From: Pseudomonas sp. PDM14
GTDB lineage: Bacteria; Pseudomonadota; Gammaproteobacteria; Pseudomonadales; Pseudomonadaceae
NCBI RefSeq assembly: GCF_014851905.1
Contig: NZ_JACVAQ010000001.1
Location: 1,054,001-1,118,000 of the forward strand
Length of the DNA stretch: 64,000 nt
Reading direction: 5' to 3'
Each line of letters starts with the position of its first letter. Positions within the stretch are counted from its first letter, which is position 1. The notes under the pieces were generated by a model that saw nothing but the letters and a program-made list of their open reading frames with translations, was not told the DNA's origin and searched no databases. The translations under genes were made by a program, and so were the position numbers. Shown in pieces: positions 47,369 through 59,549 of this stretch.

Positions 47369-48208
47369 TCACTCACCTACGCTGATCATTCGTACAACAC
47401 GCTGGGGAAAGGGAATGTCGATTCCCGCCTCGCGCAATTGATCACGGATGTTCTCGTTGAGCATGAAAACCACCGCCCAGTAATCCGCGTTGCTGGTCCA
47501 CATGCGTAGGGATACCGTGATGGAACTGTCCCCCAACGCCGCCACCACCACTTCAGGCGCCGGCTCACGCATTACCCGCGAGTCCTCTGACAGTTTCAGC
47601 AGTACTTCCCGGGCGCGTTGCAGGTCCGCATCGTAGTCGACACCGACATCGAATATCACTTTGCGCGTGGCCTGCCGCGAGGTGTTGGTGATGGTGCCGT
47701 TGGACAGCGAGCCGTTGGGCACGATCACCGTCTTGTTGTCGCCGGTACGCAGCACGGTGTGGAAGATCTGGATGCTGTCGACCGTGCCGCTCACGCCCTG
47801 CGCCTCGATCCAGTCGCCGATGCGAAACGGGCGGAATAGCAGGATCAGCACACCCCCGGCGAAGTTCGCCAGGCTGCCCTGCAGCGCCAGGCCGATGGCC
47901 AGGCCGGCCGCACCGATGGCGGCGATGAACGAGGTGGTCTCGATGCCGACCATCGACGCCACGCTGATCACCAGCAGCACCTTGAGCACGATGTTCGCCA
48001 GGTTCTCGATGAAGCCCTGCAGGGCCTTGTCGGAATGGCGCATGGCGATCAGACCGCCGATACGCGAGGTCAGCCGGTTGATCAGCCACCAGCCGATCAA
48101 CAGGGTGATGAAAGCCAGCAACAGCTTGCTGCCGTAAGCGATGACCACTGGAAACCAGGCCTCCGAGGCCTTCATCAGTTGGTCCATGTTGATTTCGGTC
48201 AGGTCCAT
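47369..48208 (-). CDS. Small-conductance mechanosensitive channel (MscS family)
   Basis: 279 residues from the ATG at 48208, preceded by AGGAGT. Three membrane segments are in the first 120 residues. The Gly/Ala-rich pore helix TM3 reads AAIGAAGLAIGLALQGSLAN. The cytoplasmic beta domain begins PFRIGDWIEAQGVSGTV and contains VIVPNGSLSNGTITN. The C-terminus ends IPFPQRVVRM, as in E. coli MscS. It opens on hypo-osmotic shock to release solutes. Confidence 0.93.
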   Translation of the reverse strand: MDLTEINMDQLMKASEAWFPVVIAYGSKLLLAFITLLIGWWLINRLTSRIGGLIAMRHSDKALQGFIENLANIVLKVLLVISVASMVGIETTSFIAAIGAAGLAIGLALQGSLANFAGGVLILLFRPFRIGDWIEAQGVSGTVDSIQIFHTVLRTGDNKTVIVPNGSLSNGTITNTSRQATRKVIFDVGVDYDADLQRAREVLLKLSEDSRVMREPAPEVVVAALGDSSITVSLRMWTSNADYWAVVFMLNENIRDQLREAGIDIPFPQRVVRMISVGE

Positions 48209-48240
48209 GCCCGCACTCCTCTTCTCGCCAGAAACAACAA

Positions 48241-48260
48241 CGCCATGGCAGGCCATGGCG
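48241..48260 (-). other. Hairpin between yajQ and the MscS gene
   Basis: CGCCATGG (48241-48248) and CCATGGCG (48253-48260) form a perfect 8-bp stem with loop CAGG, followed on the minus strand by a broken T-rich stretch (GTTGTTGTTTC). It lies 70 bp past yajQ and 33 bp before the MscS start. It may be a weak yajQ terminator; a T7 run at about 48290 after a short GC stem is another candidate. Confidence 0.4.
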
Positions 48261-48330
48261 TCACGATGGTTGCTTCTTCTGCGACGGGAAAAAAACCCGG
48301 GGGTTCCTTCTCAAGCGCAGGCGCGGCGAT

Positions 48331-48810
48331 TCAGTCGCGGAAGTTGTTGTACTGCAGCGGCATGCCGAAGTCCTTGCCACGCAAGGCCGCGATGGCCTCC
48401 TGCAGGTCGTCGCGCTTCTTCCCGGTGACCCGTACCTGCTCGCCCTGGATGGCAGCCTGGACCTTGAGCTTGGCGTCCTTGATGTGCGCGACGATCTTCT
48501 TCGCCAGCTCCTTGTCGATGCCTTCGCGGAAGGTCACTTCCTGCTTGATCACCTTGCCCGACGCATAGGCATCCTTGAGTTCCAGGCACTGCGGATCGAT
48601 CTTGCGCTTGACCAGGGCCATGCGCAGGATCTCGAGCATCTGCTCGAGCATGTAGTCGGCTTCGGCGGTCAGGGTAATGGTCTTGTCCTTGCTCTCGAAG
48701 CTGCATTTGCCACGCAGGTCGAAGCGCCGTTCCAGTTCCTTCACCGCGTTGTCCACGGCGTTGGTGAGTTCGTGTTTATCCAATTCGGACACCACGTCGA
48801 ACGAAGGCAT
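48331..48810 (-). CDS. yajQ: YajQ-family nucleotide-binding protein
   Basis: 159 residues from the ATG at 48810 ([20 protein letters not shown]). YajQ proteins bind nucleotides; some bind cyclic di-GMP (in Xanthomonas), and one in P. fluorescens is needed for phage phi6 transcription. Two RNP-like alpha/beta domains cover the length. Motifs [18 protein letters not shown] and [14 protein letters not shown] are typical. The c-di-GMP link is interesting because a degenerate GGDEF regulator is divergently encoded next door. Confidence 0.95.
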   Translation of the reverse strand: MPSFDVVSELDKHELTNAVDNAVKELERRFDLRGKCSFESKDKTITLTAEADYMLEQMLEILRMALVKRKIDPQCLELKDAYASGKVIKQEVTFREGIDKELAKKIVAHIKDAKLKVQAAIQGEQVRVTGKKRDDLQEAIAALRGKDFGMPLQYNNFRD

Positions 48811-48971
48811 GGAATTCCTCCAGATAGACGGCGCGATCCATATCACGGACAGAACGCGCCTGGCTTGACGATAAAATTTGCGCGCTCATTATAACCAGTC
48901 TGATACATACCGCTCGGCCCACGTAGAATGGACGCCTGCGGCCTACCCGATTTCCTACACGAGCGCCTTAC

Positions 48972-50845
<1,874 letters not shown>

Positions 50846-50885
50846 GCCCGCGCTACCCTGCCCGTTCCCTGTCCCCGCGGAAACT

Positions 50886-52919
50886 GTGCCCTTGTTGACC
50901 CGTCTGCGTCAGCGCCTCGACAACCTGCCGGTCGGCCGCAAACTGCTCGCGGCCCTGCTCGCCCTGCTCGCCACCGTACTGCTGGTGGCCAACCTGGCAT
51001 TCATCAGCGCCGCCTACTGGATCTCCCAGGACAGCGTCGCGCCCCAGGCCCTGCACACCCTCGGCCGGTTGATCGCCACGCCGGCCCTGAGCGCCAGCGT
51101 GCTCAATTCCCCCGACGCCGCCGAGGACCTGCTGCAACGCCTGGACAGCTACGCACCGCTGCGCGCCGCCGCGTTGTACGACACCCGCGGCGTGCGCATC
51201 GCCGACCTGCAGATGGGCACCTCGCTGCAACTGCCGCTGCACGTCGACGTGCTGGAGACCTGGCGCATGGGTGAGTTCCGCGCCACCCAGGTGATCGAAC
51301 TGCCACAGGCTGGCAAGCCACCCGGCCATCTGCTGCTGGTGGCCTCCAGCGAGCTGCCAGGCGCCTTCTACACCGGCACCCTGACCGCCAGCGGCGTGAT
51401 CCTGGTAATCAGCGTGCTGCTCTGGACCCTGATTGCCCGGCAGATCCGCCGCCTGATCACCCGGCCGATCCGCCACCTGGAGGAACTCTCGCGCCAGGTC
51501 ACCCGCGAGGAGAACTACGCCCTGCGTGCTGCCCGTGGCAACCAGGACGAGATCGGCAGCCTGGCTGATGCCTTCAACACCATGCTCAGCCGCATCGAGG
51601 CCCGCGAGCACCAGCTCAAACGTGCCCGCGACGACGCCCAGGATGCCTTCGACCAGGCCCGCAGCCTGGCCGAGGAAACCCGCCACTCCAACCGCAAGCT
51701 GGAACTGGAAGTGCAGGTGCGCAGCAAGATCGAGAAGAAGCTCACCGGCTTCCAGAACTACCTCAACAGCATCATCGACTCCATGCCCTCGGCGCTGATC
51801 GCCCTCGACGAGCAGCTCTACGTCACCCAGTGGAACCAGGAGGCCAGCGCGCTCTCCGGCACACGCCTGGACGAAGCGCTGAACCAGCCGGTGTTCCTCG
51901 CCTTCCCGCCGCTCAAGCCGTTCCTGCCGCAGCTCAAGCGCACCGCCGAACAGCACAAGGTGGAGAAGGTCGAGCGCGTCACCTGGATCAAGGAAGAGGA
52001 ACCGCACCACTACGCCCTGACCTTCTACCCGCTGATGGGCGGCAGCGGCCGTGGCGTGGTGATCCGCATCGACGACATCACCCAACGCCTGTCGCTGGAG
52101 GACATGATGGTGCAGTCGGAGAAGATGCTCTCGGTCGGCGGCCTGGCCGCCGGCATGGCCCACGAGATCAACAACCCGCTCGGCGCCATCCTGCACAACG
52201 TGCAGAACATCCGCCGGCGCCTGTCGCCCGACCTGGCGAAGAACCAGACCCAGGCCGTGGCCGTCGGCATCGCCCTGGACGATGTCACCGCCTACCTCGA
52301 CGCGCGAGAAATCCCCCAGTTGCTCGACGGCATCCAGCAGGCCGGCTCACGGGCGGCGAAGATCGTCAGCCACATGCTCAGCTTCAGCCGCCGCAGCCAC
52401 CGGCAGATGGCGCCGTGCCAGCTGCCCGCGCTGATCGATCAGGCCCTGGAGATCGCCGGCAACGACTTCGACCTGGCCGACAGCTTCGACTTCAAGACCC
52501 TGACCATCGTCCGCGATTTCGACGCCAACCTGGGCCCGGTAACAGCCACCGCCAACGAAATGGAACAGGTACTGCTCAACCTGCTGAAGAACGCCGCCCA
52601 GGCCATCCACCTGCGCGACGATGACCGCGAGCCCGGACGCATCACCCTGCGCACAAGGCTCAGCCCGCCCTGGGCGATCATCCAAGTCGAGGACAATGGC
52701 ATCGGCATGCCGGACAACGTGCGCAAGCGCATCTTCGAGCCGTTCTTCACCACCAAGGAAGTCGGCCAGGGCACCGGCCTCGGCCTGTCCGTGTCGTACT
52801 TCATCGTCACCAACAACCACAAGGGGCAGATGGAAGTGCACTCCCAGCTCGGCCAGGGCACCTGCTTCACCCTGCGCCTGCCCCTGACCACCGCCCCGAC
52901 CGACACCGCGAGCCACTGA
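50886..52919 (+). CDS. Membrane sensor histidine kinase with HAMP and PAS domains
   Basis: 677 residues from a GTG at 50886. TM1 is at about 18-44 and TM2 at about 163-180, enclosing a 115-residue periplasmic domain. HAMP follows (about 181-235), a coiled coil, and a PAS domain near 290-400 (MPSALIALDEQLYVTQWNQE). The phospho-acceptor is about His426 in GMAHEINNPLGAI, then HATPase (NLLKNAAQAI, GTGLGLSVSYFIV). A homologue in P. aeruginosa (PA4398) influences swarming and biofilm formation (memory). The upstream degenerate-GGDEF regulator is the likely partner. No local DNA-binding regulator is seen. Confidence 0.92.
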   Translation: MPLLTRLRQRLDNLPVGRKLLAALLALLATVLLVANLAFISAAYWISQDSVAPQALHTLGRLIATPALSASVLNSPDAAEDLLQRLDSYAPLRAAALYDTRGVRIADLQMGTSLQLPLHVDVLETWRMGEFRATQVIELPQAGKPPGHLLLVASSELPGAFYTGTLTASGVILVISVLLWTLIARQIRRLITRPIRHLEELSRQVTREENYALRAARGNQDEIGSLADAFNTMLSRIEAREHQLKRARDDAQDAFDQARSLAEETRHSNRKLELEVQVRSKIEKKLTGFQNYLNSIIDSMPSALIALDEQLYVTQWNQEASALSGTRLDEALNQPVFLAFPPLKPFLPQLKRTAEQHKVEKVERVTWIKEEEPHHYALTFYPLMGGSGRGVVIRIDDITQRLSLEDMMVQSEKMLSVGGLAAGMAHEINNPLGAILHNVQNIRRRLSPDLAKNQTQAVAVGIALDDVTAYLDAREIPQLLDGIQQAGSRAAKIVSHMLSFSRRSHRQMAPCQLPALIDQALEIAGNDFDLADSFDFKTLTIVRDFDANLGPVTATANEMEQVLLNLLKNAAQAIHLRDDDREPGRITLRTRLSPPWAIIQVEDNGIGMPDNVRKRIFEPFFTTKEVGQGTGLGLSVSYFIVTNNHKGQMEVHSQLGQGTCFTLRLPLTTAPTDTASH

Positions 52920-52921
52920 CC

Positions 52922-53503
52922 ATGGGCTACCGCCTGAGCAAGATCTACACGAAAACCGGCGACACCGGCGAAACCGGCCTGGCCGATGGCCGCCGGGTGG
53001 CCAAGGACCATCCGCGGGTGGAAGCAATGGGGGAACTGGACCTGCTCAACAGCCAGCTCGGCCTGCTGCTCGCCGACCTTGCCGAGCACGAGGGCATGTG
53101 GCCGGGGCTGACCGAAATCATCGAAGTGCTCACACCCTGCCAGCACCGCCTGTTCGACCTCGGTGGCGAACTGGCCATGCCGGACTACCAGGCGCTGCAG
53201 GACGATGAAGTCGAACGCCTGGAGCAGGCCATCGATCGCTGGAACGAGGAACTCGGCCCGCTGCAGAATTTCATCCTTCCCGGCGGCTCACGACTGATCG
53301 CCCAGGCCCACGTCTGCCGCGCCCTGGCCCGCAACGCCGAGCGCCGCTGCCAGACGCTCAACGCCAGCGAGCCGCTGCGTGCGGTGGGCATGGCCTACAT
53401 CAATCGCCTGTCGGACCTGCTGTTCGTCGCCGGCCGGCTGATCGCCCGCCGCCAGCACATCAACGAAGTGCTGTGGCAGGCAGCCGCAAAGCCTGAAGCC
53501 TGA
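52922..53503 (+). CDS. Cob(I)yrinic acid a,c-diamide/cobalamin adenosyltransferase, PduO type
   Basis: 193 residues, 2 bp after the kinase gene. It transfers the adenosyl group of ATP to cob(I)alamin. The ATP-binding N-terminus KIYTKTGDTGETGLADG, the central FILPGGSRLIAQAHVCR and NRLSDLLFVAGRLI are diagnostic of PduO/MMAB enzymes. It converges with the Nudix-ThiE gene, 9 bp away with no visible terminator. Confidence 0.95.
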   Translation: MGYRLSKIYTKTGDTGETGLADGRRVAKDHPRVEAMGELDLLNSQLGLLLADLAEHEGMWPGLTEIIEVLTPCQHRLFDLGGELAMPDYQALQDDEVERLEQAIDRWNEELGPLQNFILPGGSRLIAQAHVCRALARNAERRCQTLNASEPLRAVGMAYINRLSDLLFVAGRLIARRQHINEVLWQAAAKPEA

Positions 53504-53512
53504 CCGCTCCGA

Positions 53513-54457
53513 TCAGACGCCCGGCCAGAACGCGCGAATCGCCGCGACGCCCTGGGCGCGGCTCTGCCAGGCACGTGACAGATCATCCGCGCCGAGCCCG
53601 CCAAGCAGATAAGCCGGCTTGTTGAAGCCGCGTAACAGTTCACTGGCGACGTCCCAGCCCAACGGCGCCGCGTCGGGATGGGTCTGAGTCGCCTGCACGG
53701 GCGACAAGGTGATGAAATCGACGCCGATCTGCGTCGCCAACTGCAATTCTTCCGCGCTGTGGCAGGACGCCGCCAGCCAACGCTCGGCCGGGAACGGGCG
53801 GCCCTTGGCCGCATACTTGCGCAGCTGCTCGCCGGTCAGGTGCCAGCCCGCGGCGGGGAAATCGCCCAGCCACTCCAGTGGCCCCTTGAGCATCAGCTGC
53901 GCCTTGCCGGCGCACAGGCCCTGGATATCCACCGCCAGGTCGCGGTACTGCGCATCGAACATGTTCGGTGCGCGCAGCTGGATCAGGCGGATGCCGCTGG
54001 CGATGGCCGCCCGCACCCCGGCCAGCAACTCGCCGGGCTCCAGCTCTTCCGGAGTGATCAGGTAACGGTCGGGCAGGCGCGCCGCCGCGACGATCGGCTG
54101 GTTGGCGGCGGGAAACGCGTAGTTATCCAACTCGCGCGGGGCCACCCAGGCCAGCGGCTGGCCTTCGGCACCATGAGGCTCGCCGGAGAATGCCGAAACC
54201 TCCCAGACATCCAGCAGCACCTGCTTGTCCGGGTAGTCGTGCTGCACCTGGATCAGCGGCCGGGCGGCGCTGACGCGAATGCCCAGCTCTTCCTCCAGCT
54301 CGCGGGCCAGGGCCGCCTGCACGGCTTCACCCTCTTCCACCTTGCCACCGGGAAACTCCCACAGGCCGCCCTGGTGCTGATCATCGGCGCGCTTGGCGAT
54401 CAGCACCTGATCATCGGCACCACGGATGACCGCAGCGGCCACGTGCACTCGCTTCAT
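53513..54457 (-). CDS. Nudix hydrolase (MutT-like) fused to a thiamine-phosphate-synthase-like domain
   Basis: 314 residues from the ATG at 54457 (MKRVHVAAAVIRGADDQVLI). The Nudix box is perfect at residues 38-60 (G-x5-E-x7-REL-x-EEL-GI), and the flanking WEFPGGK and DYPDKQVLLDVWEV suggest MutT-type 8-oxo-dGTP hydrolase. From about residue 133 a ThiE/TenI-like TIM barrel follows (IRLIQLRAPNMFDAQYRDL, FITLSPVQATQTHP, PAYLLGGLGADDL). This 'Nudix family hydrolase' fusion is known in Pseudomonas. The ThiE-type half has lost parts of the phosphate-binding signature and its function is unclear. Confidence 0.92.
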   Translation of the reverse strand: MKRVHVAAAVIRGADDQVLIAKRADDQHQGGLWEFPGGKVEEGEAVQAALARELEEELGIRVSAARPLIQVQHDYPDKQVLLDVWEVSAFSGEPHGAEGQPLAWVAPRELDNYAFPAANQPIVAAARLPDRYLITPEELEPGELLAGVRAAIASGIRLIQLRAPNMFDAQYRDLAVDIQGLCAGKAQLMLKGPLEWLGDFPAAGWHLTGEQLRKYAAKGRPFPAERWLAASCHSAEELQLATQIGVDFITLSPVQATQTHPDAAPLGWDVASELLRGFNKPAYLLGGLGADDLSRAWQSRAQGVAAIRAFWPGV

Positions 54458-55092
54458 GCATTGCTCTCCGTTTCCTGCAGGCCGGCGCGGTACCACCGCT
54501 GGAAGGCCGGCCACTCGTAAATGGTGTTCACATAAGCTGCGGCAGCGGCTGGCAGTGTCACCTGATAGCTGCGCAACCGCGCGGCCACCGGGGCGAAGAA
54601 AGCGTCGGCGATGCTGACCTGACCGAACAGGTAAGGGCCGTCCTGGCCGAAGCGCTGGCGACAGTCCTGCCACAGCTCGCAGATCCGCTCGATGTCCGCC
54701 TGGGCGTCTGCGGGAATCTGCGGCAGCGCCTGGTCACGTTGCAGGTCCATCGGCAGGTTGCTGCGCAGGGCGACGAAGCCGCTGTGCATCTCCGCACAGG
54801 CCGAGCGCGCCAATGCGCGTGCGGCCGGGTTCTGCGGCCACAGGTGGGCCTCGGGAAAGCGCTCGGCGAGGTACTCGGCAATCGCCAGGGAGTCCCAGAT
54901 CGCCCCGTCCTCGGACTGCAGCACCGGCACCTTGCCTGTCGGCGAATGCTGCAGCAGCTGACGACGGCTGTCCGGGCCATACAGCGACACCAGTTTCTCG
55001 GTGTACGGCGCGCCACTCAGCTCGAGCGCCAGCCAGCCACGCAGGGACCAGGACGAGAAGTTCTTGTTGCCGATGATCAGGGTCAGGGACAT
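54454..55092 (-). CDS. Glutathione S-transferase family protein
   Basis: 212 residues from the ATG at 55092 (MSLTLIIGNKNFSSWSLRGW), preferred over an ATG two codons earlier because GGAGA then sits six bases upstream. The thioredoxin-like N-domain has the SxxSLR region for glutathione and VPVLQSEDGAIWDSLAIAEY (cis-Pro and Ser-Asp contact). The C-terminal helical domain follows. The closest type is the zeta-like/YfcF group. It overlaps the Nudix-ThiE start by 4 bp (ATGA), so the two are co-translated. Confidence 0.9.
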   Translation of the reverse strand: MSLTLIIGNKNFSSWSLRGWLALELSGAPYTEKLVSLYGPDSRRQLLQHSPTGKVPVLQSEDGAIWDSLAIAEYLAERFPEAHLWPQNPAARALARSACAEMHSGFVALRSNLPMDLQRDQALPQIPADAQADIERICELWQDCRQRFGQDGPYLFGQVSIADAFFAPVAARLRSYQVTLPAAAAAYVNTIYEWPAFQRWYRAGLQETESNA

Positions 55093-55163
55093 GCGCATTC
55101 TCCAGGCAGATGAGGCTCCATACGGATGCACTCGACCTTAAAAGCTGCCCCTTCCGATAGCAA

Positions 55164-55199
55164 ATTCCCGCTGTTCATGGGCCCATGAACAGCGGGAAT
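55164..55199. repeat. 36-bp perfect palindrome between argJ and the GST gene
   Basis: The arms ATTCCCGCTGTTCATGGG (55164-55181) and their exact reverse complement (55182-55199) meet with no spacer. It lies 22 bp past the argJ stop and about 70 bp before the GST start. On the minus strand only TTTGC follows, so as a terminator it would be weak. It could form a hairpin or cruciform, or be the core of a repeated element. Confidence 0.8.
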
Positions 55200-55221
55200 G
55201 TCGAGCGTGGTTACGCCTGGA

Positions 55222-56439
55222 TCAGGTGCGGTATTCGGCGTTGATCTTCACGTACTCGTGGGACAGGTCGGTGGTCCAGATCGTCTCGCTGCAGGTGCCG
55301 CGGCCCAGCTCGATGCGGATGCCGATTTCCTCGCGCGCCATCACCTCGGCGCCCTGCGCTTCGGTGTAGCTGGCCGCGCGGCAACCCTGGCTGGCGATGC
55401 ACACGTCACCGAGGAACACGTCGATCTTGCCGACATCCAGCTGCGGCACACCGGCATAGCCAACGGCGGCGAGGATGCGTCCCCAGTTCGGATCGGAGGC
55501 GAACAGCGCGGTCTTGATCAGCGGCGAGTGGGCCACGGCGTAACCGACATCCAGGCACTCCTGGTGCGTACCACCACCATTGACCTGCACGGTGACGAAC
55601 TTGGTCGCGCCTTCGCCGTCACGGACGATGGCCTGGGCCACATCCATGAACACCTCGAACACCGCCTGCTTGAGCTTGGCGAACAGCTCGCCGCTGGCAT
55701 CGGTGATTTCCGGCAGCCTGGCCTGGCCAGTGGCGATCAGCATGCAGCAGTCGTTGGTCGACGTGTCGCCGTCGATGGTGATGCGGTTGAACGACTTGTT
55801 CGCCGCGTCGCGCACCAGGTCCTGCAGCACGCTGCGAGCGACCCTGGCGTCGGTGGCGATGTAGCCGAGCATGGTCGCCATGTTCGGCCGGATCATCCCG
55901 GCGCCCTTGCTGATGCCGGTCACGGTGACGGTCACGCCATCGTGCTGGAACTGACGGCTGGCGCCCTTGGGCAGGGTGTCGGTGGTCATGATGCCGGTGG
56001 CGGCTTCGGCCCAGTGGTTCTCCGCCAGGTCGTCGAGCGCGGCCTGCAGGGCGGCTTCGATCTTCTCGACCGGCAGCGGCTCGCCGATCACGCCGGTGGA
56101 GAACGGCAGCACCGCATCCGCGGGCACGCCAGTCAGGGCAGCCAGGGCGGCGCAGGTGCGCCGAGCGTTGGCTAGGCCATCGGCGCCAGTGCCGGCGTTG
56201 GCGTTGCCGGTGTTGGTCAGCAGATAGCGCACATCACCCTGCACACGTTCGCGGGTGACCAGCACCGGCGCCGCGCAGAAAGCATTGGTGGTGGTGACGG
56301 CGGCCACGCGCGAGCCCTCGGCGCAGCGCATCACCACGACATCCTTGCGCCCCGGGCGCTTGATGCCGGCGGAGGCAATACCGAGTTCGAAACCGGGAAC
56401 CGGGTGCAGGACAGGCAAGGGACCAAGACCAACAGCCAT
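55222..56439 (-). CDS. argJ: Bifunctional glutamate N-acetyltransferase / amino-acid acetyltransferase
   Basis: 405 residues. ArgJ moves the acetyl group from acetylornithine to glutamate in the cyclic arginine pathway. The precursor self-cleaves before the nucleophilic Thr in [16 protein letters not shown]. Other motifs are [14 protein letters not shown] and the C-terminal NAEYRT. It lies downstream of secA on the same strand, with secA terminator-like hairpins in the 118-bp gap. Confidence 0.97.
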   Translation of the reverse strand: MAVGLGPLPVLHPVPGFELGIASAGIKRPGRKDVVVMRCAEGSRVAAVTTTNAFCAAPVLVTRERVQGDVRYLLTNTGNANAGTGADGLANARRTCAALAALTGVPADAVLPFSTGVIGEPLPVEKIEAALQAALDDLAENHWAEAATGIMTTDTLPKGASRQFQHDGVTVTVTGISKGAGMIRPNMATMLGYIATDARVARSVLQDLVRDAANKSFNRITIDGDTSTNDCCMLIATGQARLPEITDASGELFAKLKQAVFEVFMDVAQAIVRDGEGATKFVTVQVNGGGTHQECLDVGYAVAHSPLIKTALFASDPNWGRILAAVGYAGVPQLDVGKIDVFLGDVCIASQGCRAASYTEAQGAEVMAREEIGIRIELGRGTCSETIWTTDLSHEYVKINAEYRT

Positions 56440-56495
56440 GGATGCGCTCCTTCGTAAGCAGTCTGTTCAAACGCCGGCTGGGCCGGCAGGCAGTG

Positions 56496-56532
56496 GCAAA
56501 ACGCCGCGAGCGGCTGAGCCGGTCGCGGCGTT
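56496..56532 (-). terminator. Terminator of secA
   Basis: A 10-bp stem AACGCCGCGA (56500-56509) with TCGCGGCGTT (56523-56532) continues inward as CGGC/GCCG. On the minus strand four T follow. It begins 26 bp past the secA stop. Confidence 0.7.
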
Positions 56533-56557
56533 GATTACATCGCAGGCGTGCCGCCGA

Positions 56558-59302
56558 TCAGTTGATCTGACCGTGGCAGTGCTTGTATTTCTTCCCGGAA
56601 CCGCACGGGCAAGGCTCGTTGCGGCCAGTCTTGGGCTCGTTGCGCACCGGCGTGGCAGCCACGACCGGCACCTCGCCCGCGACATCCGCCTCTTCGTTCT
56701 CTTCCAGCGCCAGGGCCGAGGCGTCGGCATGCTGGAACTGCATGCGCTCGGCCATGGCTTCGGCCTCGCGACGCAGGCGCGCCTCTTCCTCGATCGGGTC
56801 TTCGCGACGAATCTGCACGTGCGAGAGCACACGGATGGTGTCGCGGCGGATCGAGTCGAGCAGCTCCTGGAACAGGGTGAAGGACTCGCGCTTGTATTCC
56901 TGCTTCGGGTTCTTCTGCGCGTAGCCACGCAGGTGGATGCCGTGACGCAGGTGATCCATGGTCGCCAGGTGGTCTTTCCACAGGTCGTCGAGCACACGCA
57001 GCAGCATCTGCTTCTCGAAGGTACGCAAGGCCTCGGCGCTGGCCTGCTCTTCCTTCTCGTTGTAGGCGGCGAGGATTTCTTCGAGGATGCGGGCGCGCAG
57101 CGGCTCTTCATACAGCTGGGCGTCGTCGTCGAGCCACTGCTGGACCGGCAGTTTCAGGCCGAAATCGCTGTACAACGCCTGCTCCAGACCGAAGATATCC
57201 CACTGCTCGGGCAGCGACTGCGGCGGGATGTGCTGGCTGATGGTGTTGCTCAGCACTTCCTCGCGGAACTCGGCGATGGTCTCGCCGATGTTGTCAGCCG
57301 CCAGCAAGCTGTTGCGCATGTGGTAGATCACCTTGCGCTGCTCGTTGGCCACGTCGTCGTATTCGAGCAGCTGCTTACGCATGTCGAAGTTGCGGCCTTC
57401 GACCTTGCGCTGGGCCTTCTCGATGGCGTTGGTCACCATGCTGTGCTCGATGGCCTCGCCGGACTGCATGCCCAGGGCCTTCATGAAATTCTTCACGCGG
57501 TCGGAGGCGAAGATGCGCATCAGGCTGTCTTCGAGCGACAGGTAGAAGCGGCTGGAGCCCGGATCACCCTGGCGACCGGCACGGCCACGCAGCTGGTTGT
57601 CGATACGCCGCGATTCGTGGCGCTCGGACGCGACCACGTGCAGGCCACCAGCCTGGATCACCTGCTGGTGACGCTTCTGCCAGTCGGCCTTGATCTGTGC
57701 GACCAGTTCGTCGGTGGCATTTTCCAGGGCCGCCACTTCAACTTCCCAGTTACCGCCCAACAGGATGTCGGTACCGCGACCGGCCATGTTGGTGGCGATG
57801 GTCACCGCGCTCGGGCGACCGGCCTGGGCGATGATCTCGGCTTCCTTCTCGTGGTACTTGGCGTTCAGTACCTTGTGCTCGATACCGGCTTGCTCCAACA
57901 GCTTGGAGACATACTCGGAGCTGTCGATCGTGGCGGTACCGACCAGGATCGGCCGGCCCTGGGCCTGGCATTCTTTGATGTCGGCGATGATCGCCACGTA
58001 CTTCTCTTCCTGGGTCAGGTAGACCAGGTCGTTGAAGTCCTTGCGCGCCAGCGGCTTGTTGGTCGGGATCACCACCACGTCCAGACCGTAGATCTGACGG
58101 AACTCGAAGGCCTCGGTGTCGGCGGTGCCGGTCATGCCGGCGAGTTTCTTGTACAGGCGGAAGTAGTTCTGGAAGGTGGTCGAGGCCAGGGTCTGGCTCT
58201 CGGCCTGGATCGGCAGGTTTTCCTTGGCCTCGATGGCCTGGTGCAGGCCCTCGGAGAGACGACGACCCGGCATGGTCCGACCGGTGTGTTCGTCGATCAG
58301 CAAGACCTGATCGTTCTGCACGATGTATTCGACGTTGCGGTGGAACAGCTTGTGCGCGCGCAGGCCGGCGTAGACGTGGGTCAGCAGGCCCAGGTTGTGC
58401 GCCGAGTACAGGCTCTCGCCTTCGGCCAGCAGGCCACCGGCGGTGAGCAGCTCCTCGATGTACTGGTGGCCAGCTTCGTTGAGTTCGACCTGACGGGTCT
58501 TCTCGTCGATCTTGTAGTGACCTTCCTGGGTAACGACGCCTTCTTCTTCCTCGATGTGCTGGGTGAGGCGCGGGATCAGCTTGTTCACTTCGATGTACAG
58601 CTTGGAGCTGTCTTCGGCCTGACCGGAGATGATCAGCGGGGTGCGCGCCTCGTCGATGAGGATCGAGTCCACTTCGTCGATCACGGCGAAGTTCAGCTCG
58701 CGCTGGAACTTCTCTTCCAGGGCGAAGGCCATGTTGTCGCGCAGGTAATCGAAGCCGAATTCGTTGTTGGTGCCGTAGGTGATGTCAGCGGCGTAGGCGG
58801 CGCGCTTCTCTTCCGGCGGCATGAACGGGGTGACGATGCCGACGCTGAGGCCGAGGAATTCGTACAGCGGACGCATCCAGTTGGCGTCGCGGCGAGCCAG
58901 GTAGTCGTTCACAGTGATCACGTGCACGCCTTTGCCTTCGAGGGCATTGAGGTACACCGCCAGGGTGCCGACCAGGGTCTTGCCCTCACCGGTACGCATC
59001 TCGGCGATCTTGCCTTCGTGCAGGGTCATGCCACCGATGAGCTGGACGTCGAAGTGACGCATGCCCATCACGCGCTTGCCTGCTTCACGGGCCACCGCGA
59101 AGGCTTCTGGAAGAATCTGGTCGAGGGTTTCACCCTTAGCCAAGCGCGCCTTGAACTCTTCGGTCTTGGCCCGCAATTGCTCGTCGGAGAGCGCAAGCAC
59201 CTGCTCTTCGAGGGCATTGATCGCCGCTACCGCCTTGACCATGCGTTTGACTTCACGCTCGTTCTTGCTTCCAAAGAGTTTCTTCAACAGCGGCGCAAAC
59301 AT
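56558..59302 (-). CDS. secA: Preprotein translocase ATPase SecA
   Basis: 914 residues from the ATG at 59302 ([20 protein letters not shown]). SecA drives proteins through SecYEG with ATP. Walker A is [12 protein letters not shown], the DEAD-type motif [15 protein letters not shown], and the second nucleotide domain has [17 protein letters not shown] and [17 protein letters not shown]. The C-terminal zinc-binding tail [14 protein letters not shown], used to contact SecB, is present. Confidence 0.99.
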   Translation of the reverse strand: MFAPLLKKLFGSKNEREVKRMVKAVAAINALEEQVLALSDEQLRAKTEEFKARLAKGETLDQILPEAFAVAREAGKRVMGMRHFDVQLIGGMTLHEGKIAEMRTGEGKTLVGTLAVYLNALEGKGVHVITVNDYLARRDANWMRPLYEFLGLSVGIVTPFMPPEEKRAAYAADITYGTNNEFGFDYLRDNMAFALEEKFQRELNFAVIDEVDSILIDEARTPLIISGQAEDSSKLYIEVNKLIPRLTQHIEEEEGVVTQEGHYKIDEKTRQVELNEAGHQYIEELLTAGGLLAEGESLYSAHNLGLLTHVYAGLRAHKLFHRNVEYIVQNDQVLLIDEHTGRTMPGRRLSEGLHQAIEAKENLPIQAESQTLASTTFQNYFRLYKKLAGMTGTADTEAFEFRQIYGLDVVVIPTNKPLARKDFNDLVYLTQEEKYVAIIADIKECQAQGRPILVGTATIDSSEYVSKLLEQAGIEHKVLNAKYHEKEAEIIAQAGRPSAVTIATNMAGRGTDILLGGNWEVEVAALENATDELVAQIKADWQKRHQQVIQAGGLHVVASERHESRRIDNQLRGRAGRQGDPGSSRFYLSLEDSLMRIFASDRVKNFMKALGMQSGEAIEHSMVTNAIEKAQRKVEGRNFDMRKQLLEYDDVANEQRKVIYHMRNSLLAADNIGETIAEFREEVLSNTISQHIPPQSLPEQWDIFGLEQALYSDFGLKLPVQQWLDDDAQLYEEPLRARILEEILAAYNEKEEQASAEALRTFEKQMLLRVLDDLWKDHLATMDHLRHGIHLRGYAQKNPKQEYKRESFTLFQELLDSIRRDTIRVLSHVQIRREDPIEEEARLRREAEAMAERMQFQHADASALALEENEEADVAGEVPVVAATPVRNEPKTGRNEPCPCGSGKKYKHCHGQIN

Positions 59303-59386
59303 ATCGGCAGATTCTTCCACTAATTGGGATGGAGGATGGTGCAGAACACCAGCCATGCAGCCAGCTCGGCCGCGTGCAAAGGGGGC

Positions 59387-59415
59387 ATTCTACTCGGAAA
59401 CGTTGGCGATGAAAG
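59387..59415 (-). promoter_or_regulatory. Probable secA promoter
   Basis: A TAGAAT -10 on the minus strand (59387-59392) lies about 85 bp before the secA start, with CTTTCA (59410-59415) at 17 bp as a weak -35. No SecM-like leader peptide was found in this gap. Confidence 0.4.
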
Positions 59416-59549
59416 CGCAGCGTGCCATCACCATTGACGCATGGGCCACAAGCCGCACGGATGCGATCCATTGCTATATGGGGATGATCTCCGGCAGCTG
59501 CAACCCCCGTTTGCTAACATGCCGGATCATCGCCAACGACGACTGCACC

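Noticed and set aside
59303..59549. SecM-type arrest peptide upstream of secA
   Set aside because: The upstream gene is divergent and no short frame with an arrest-like C-terminus precedes secA.
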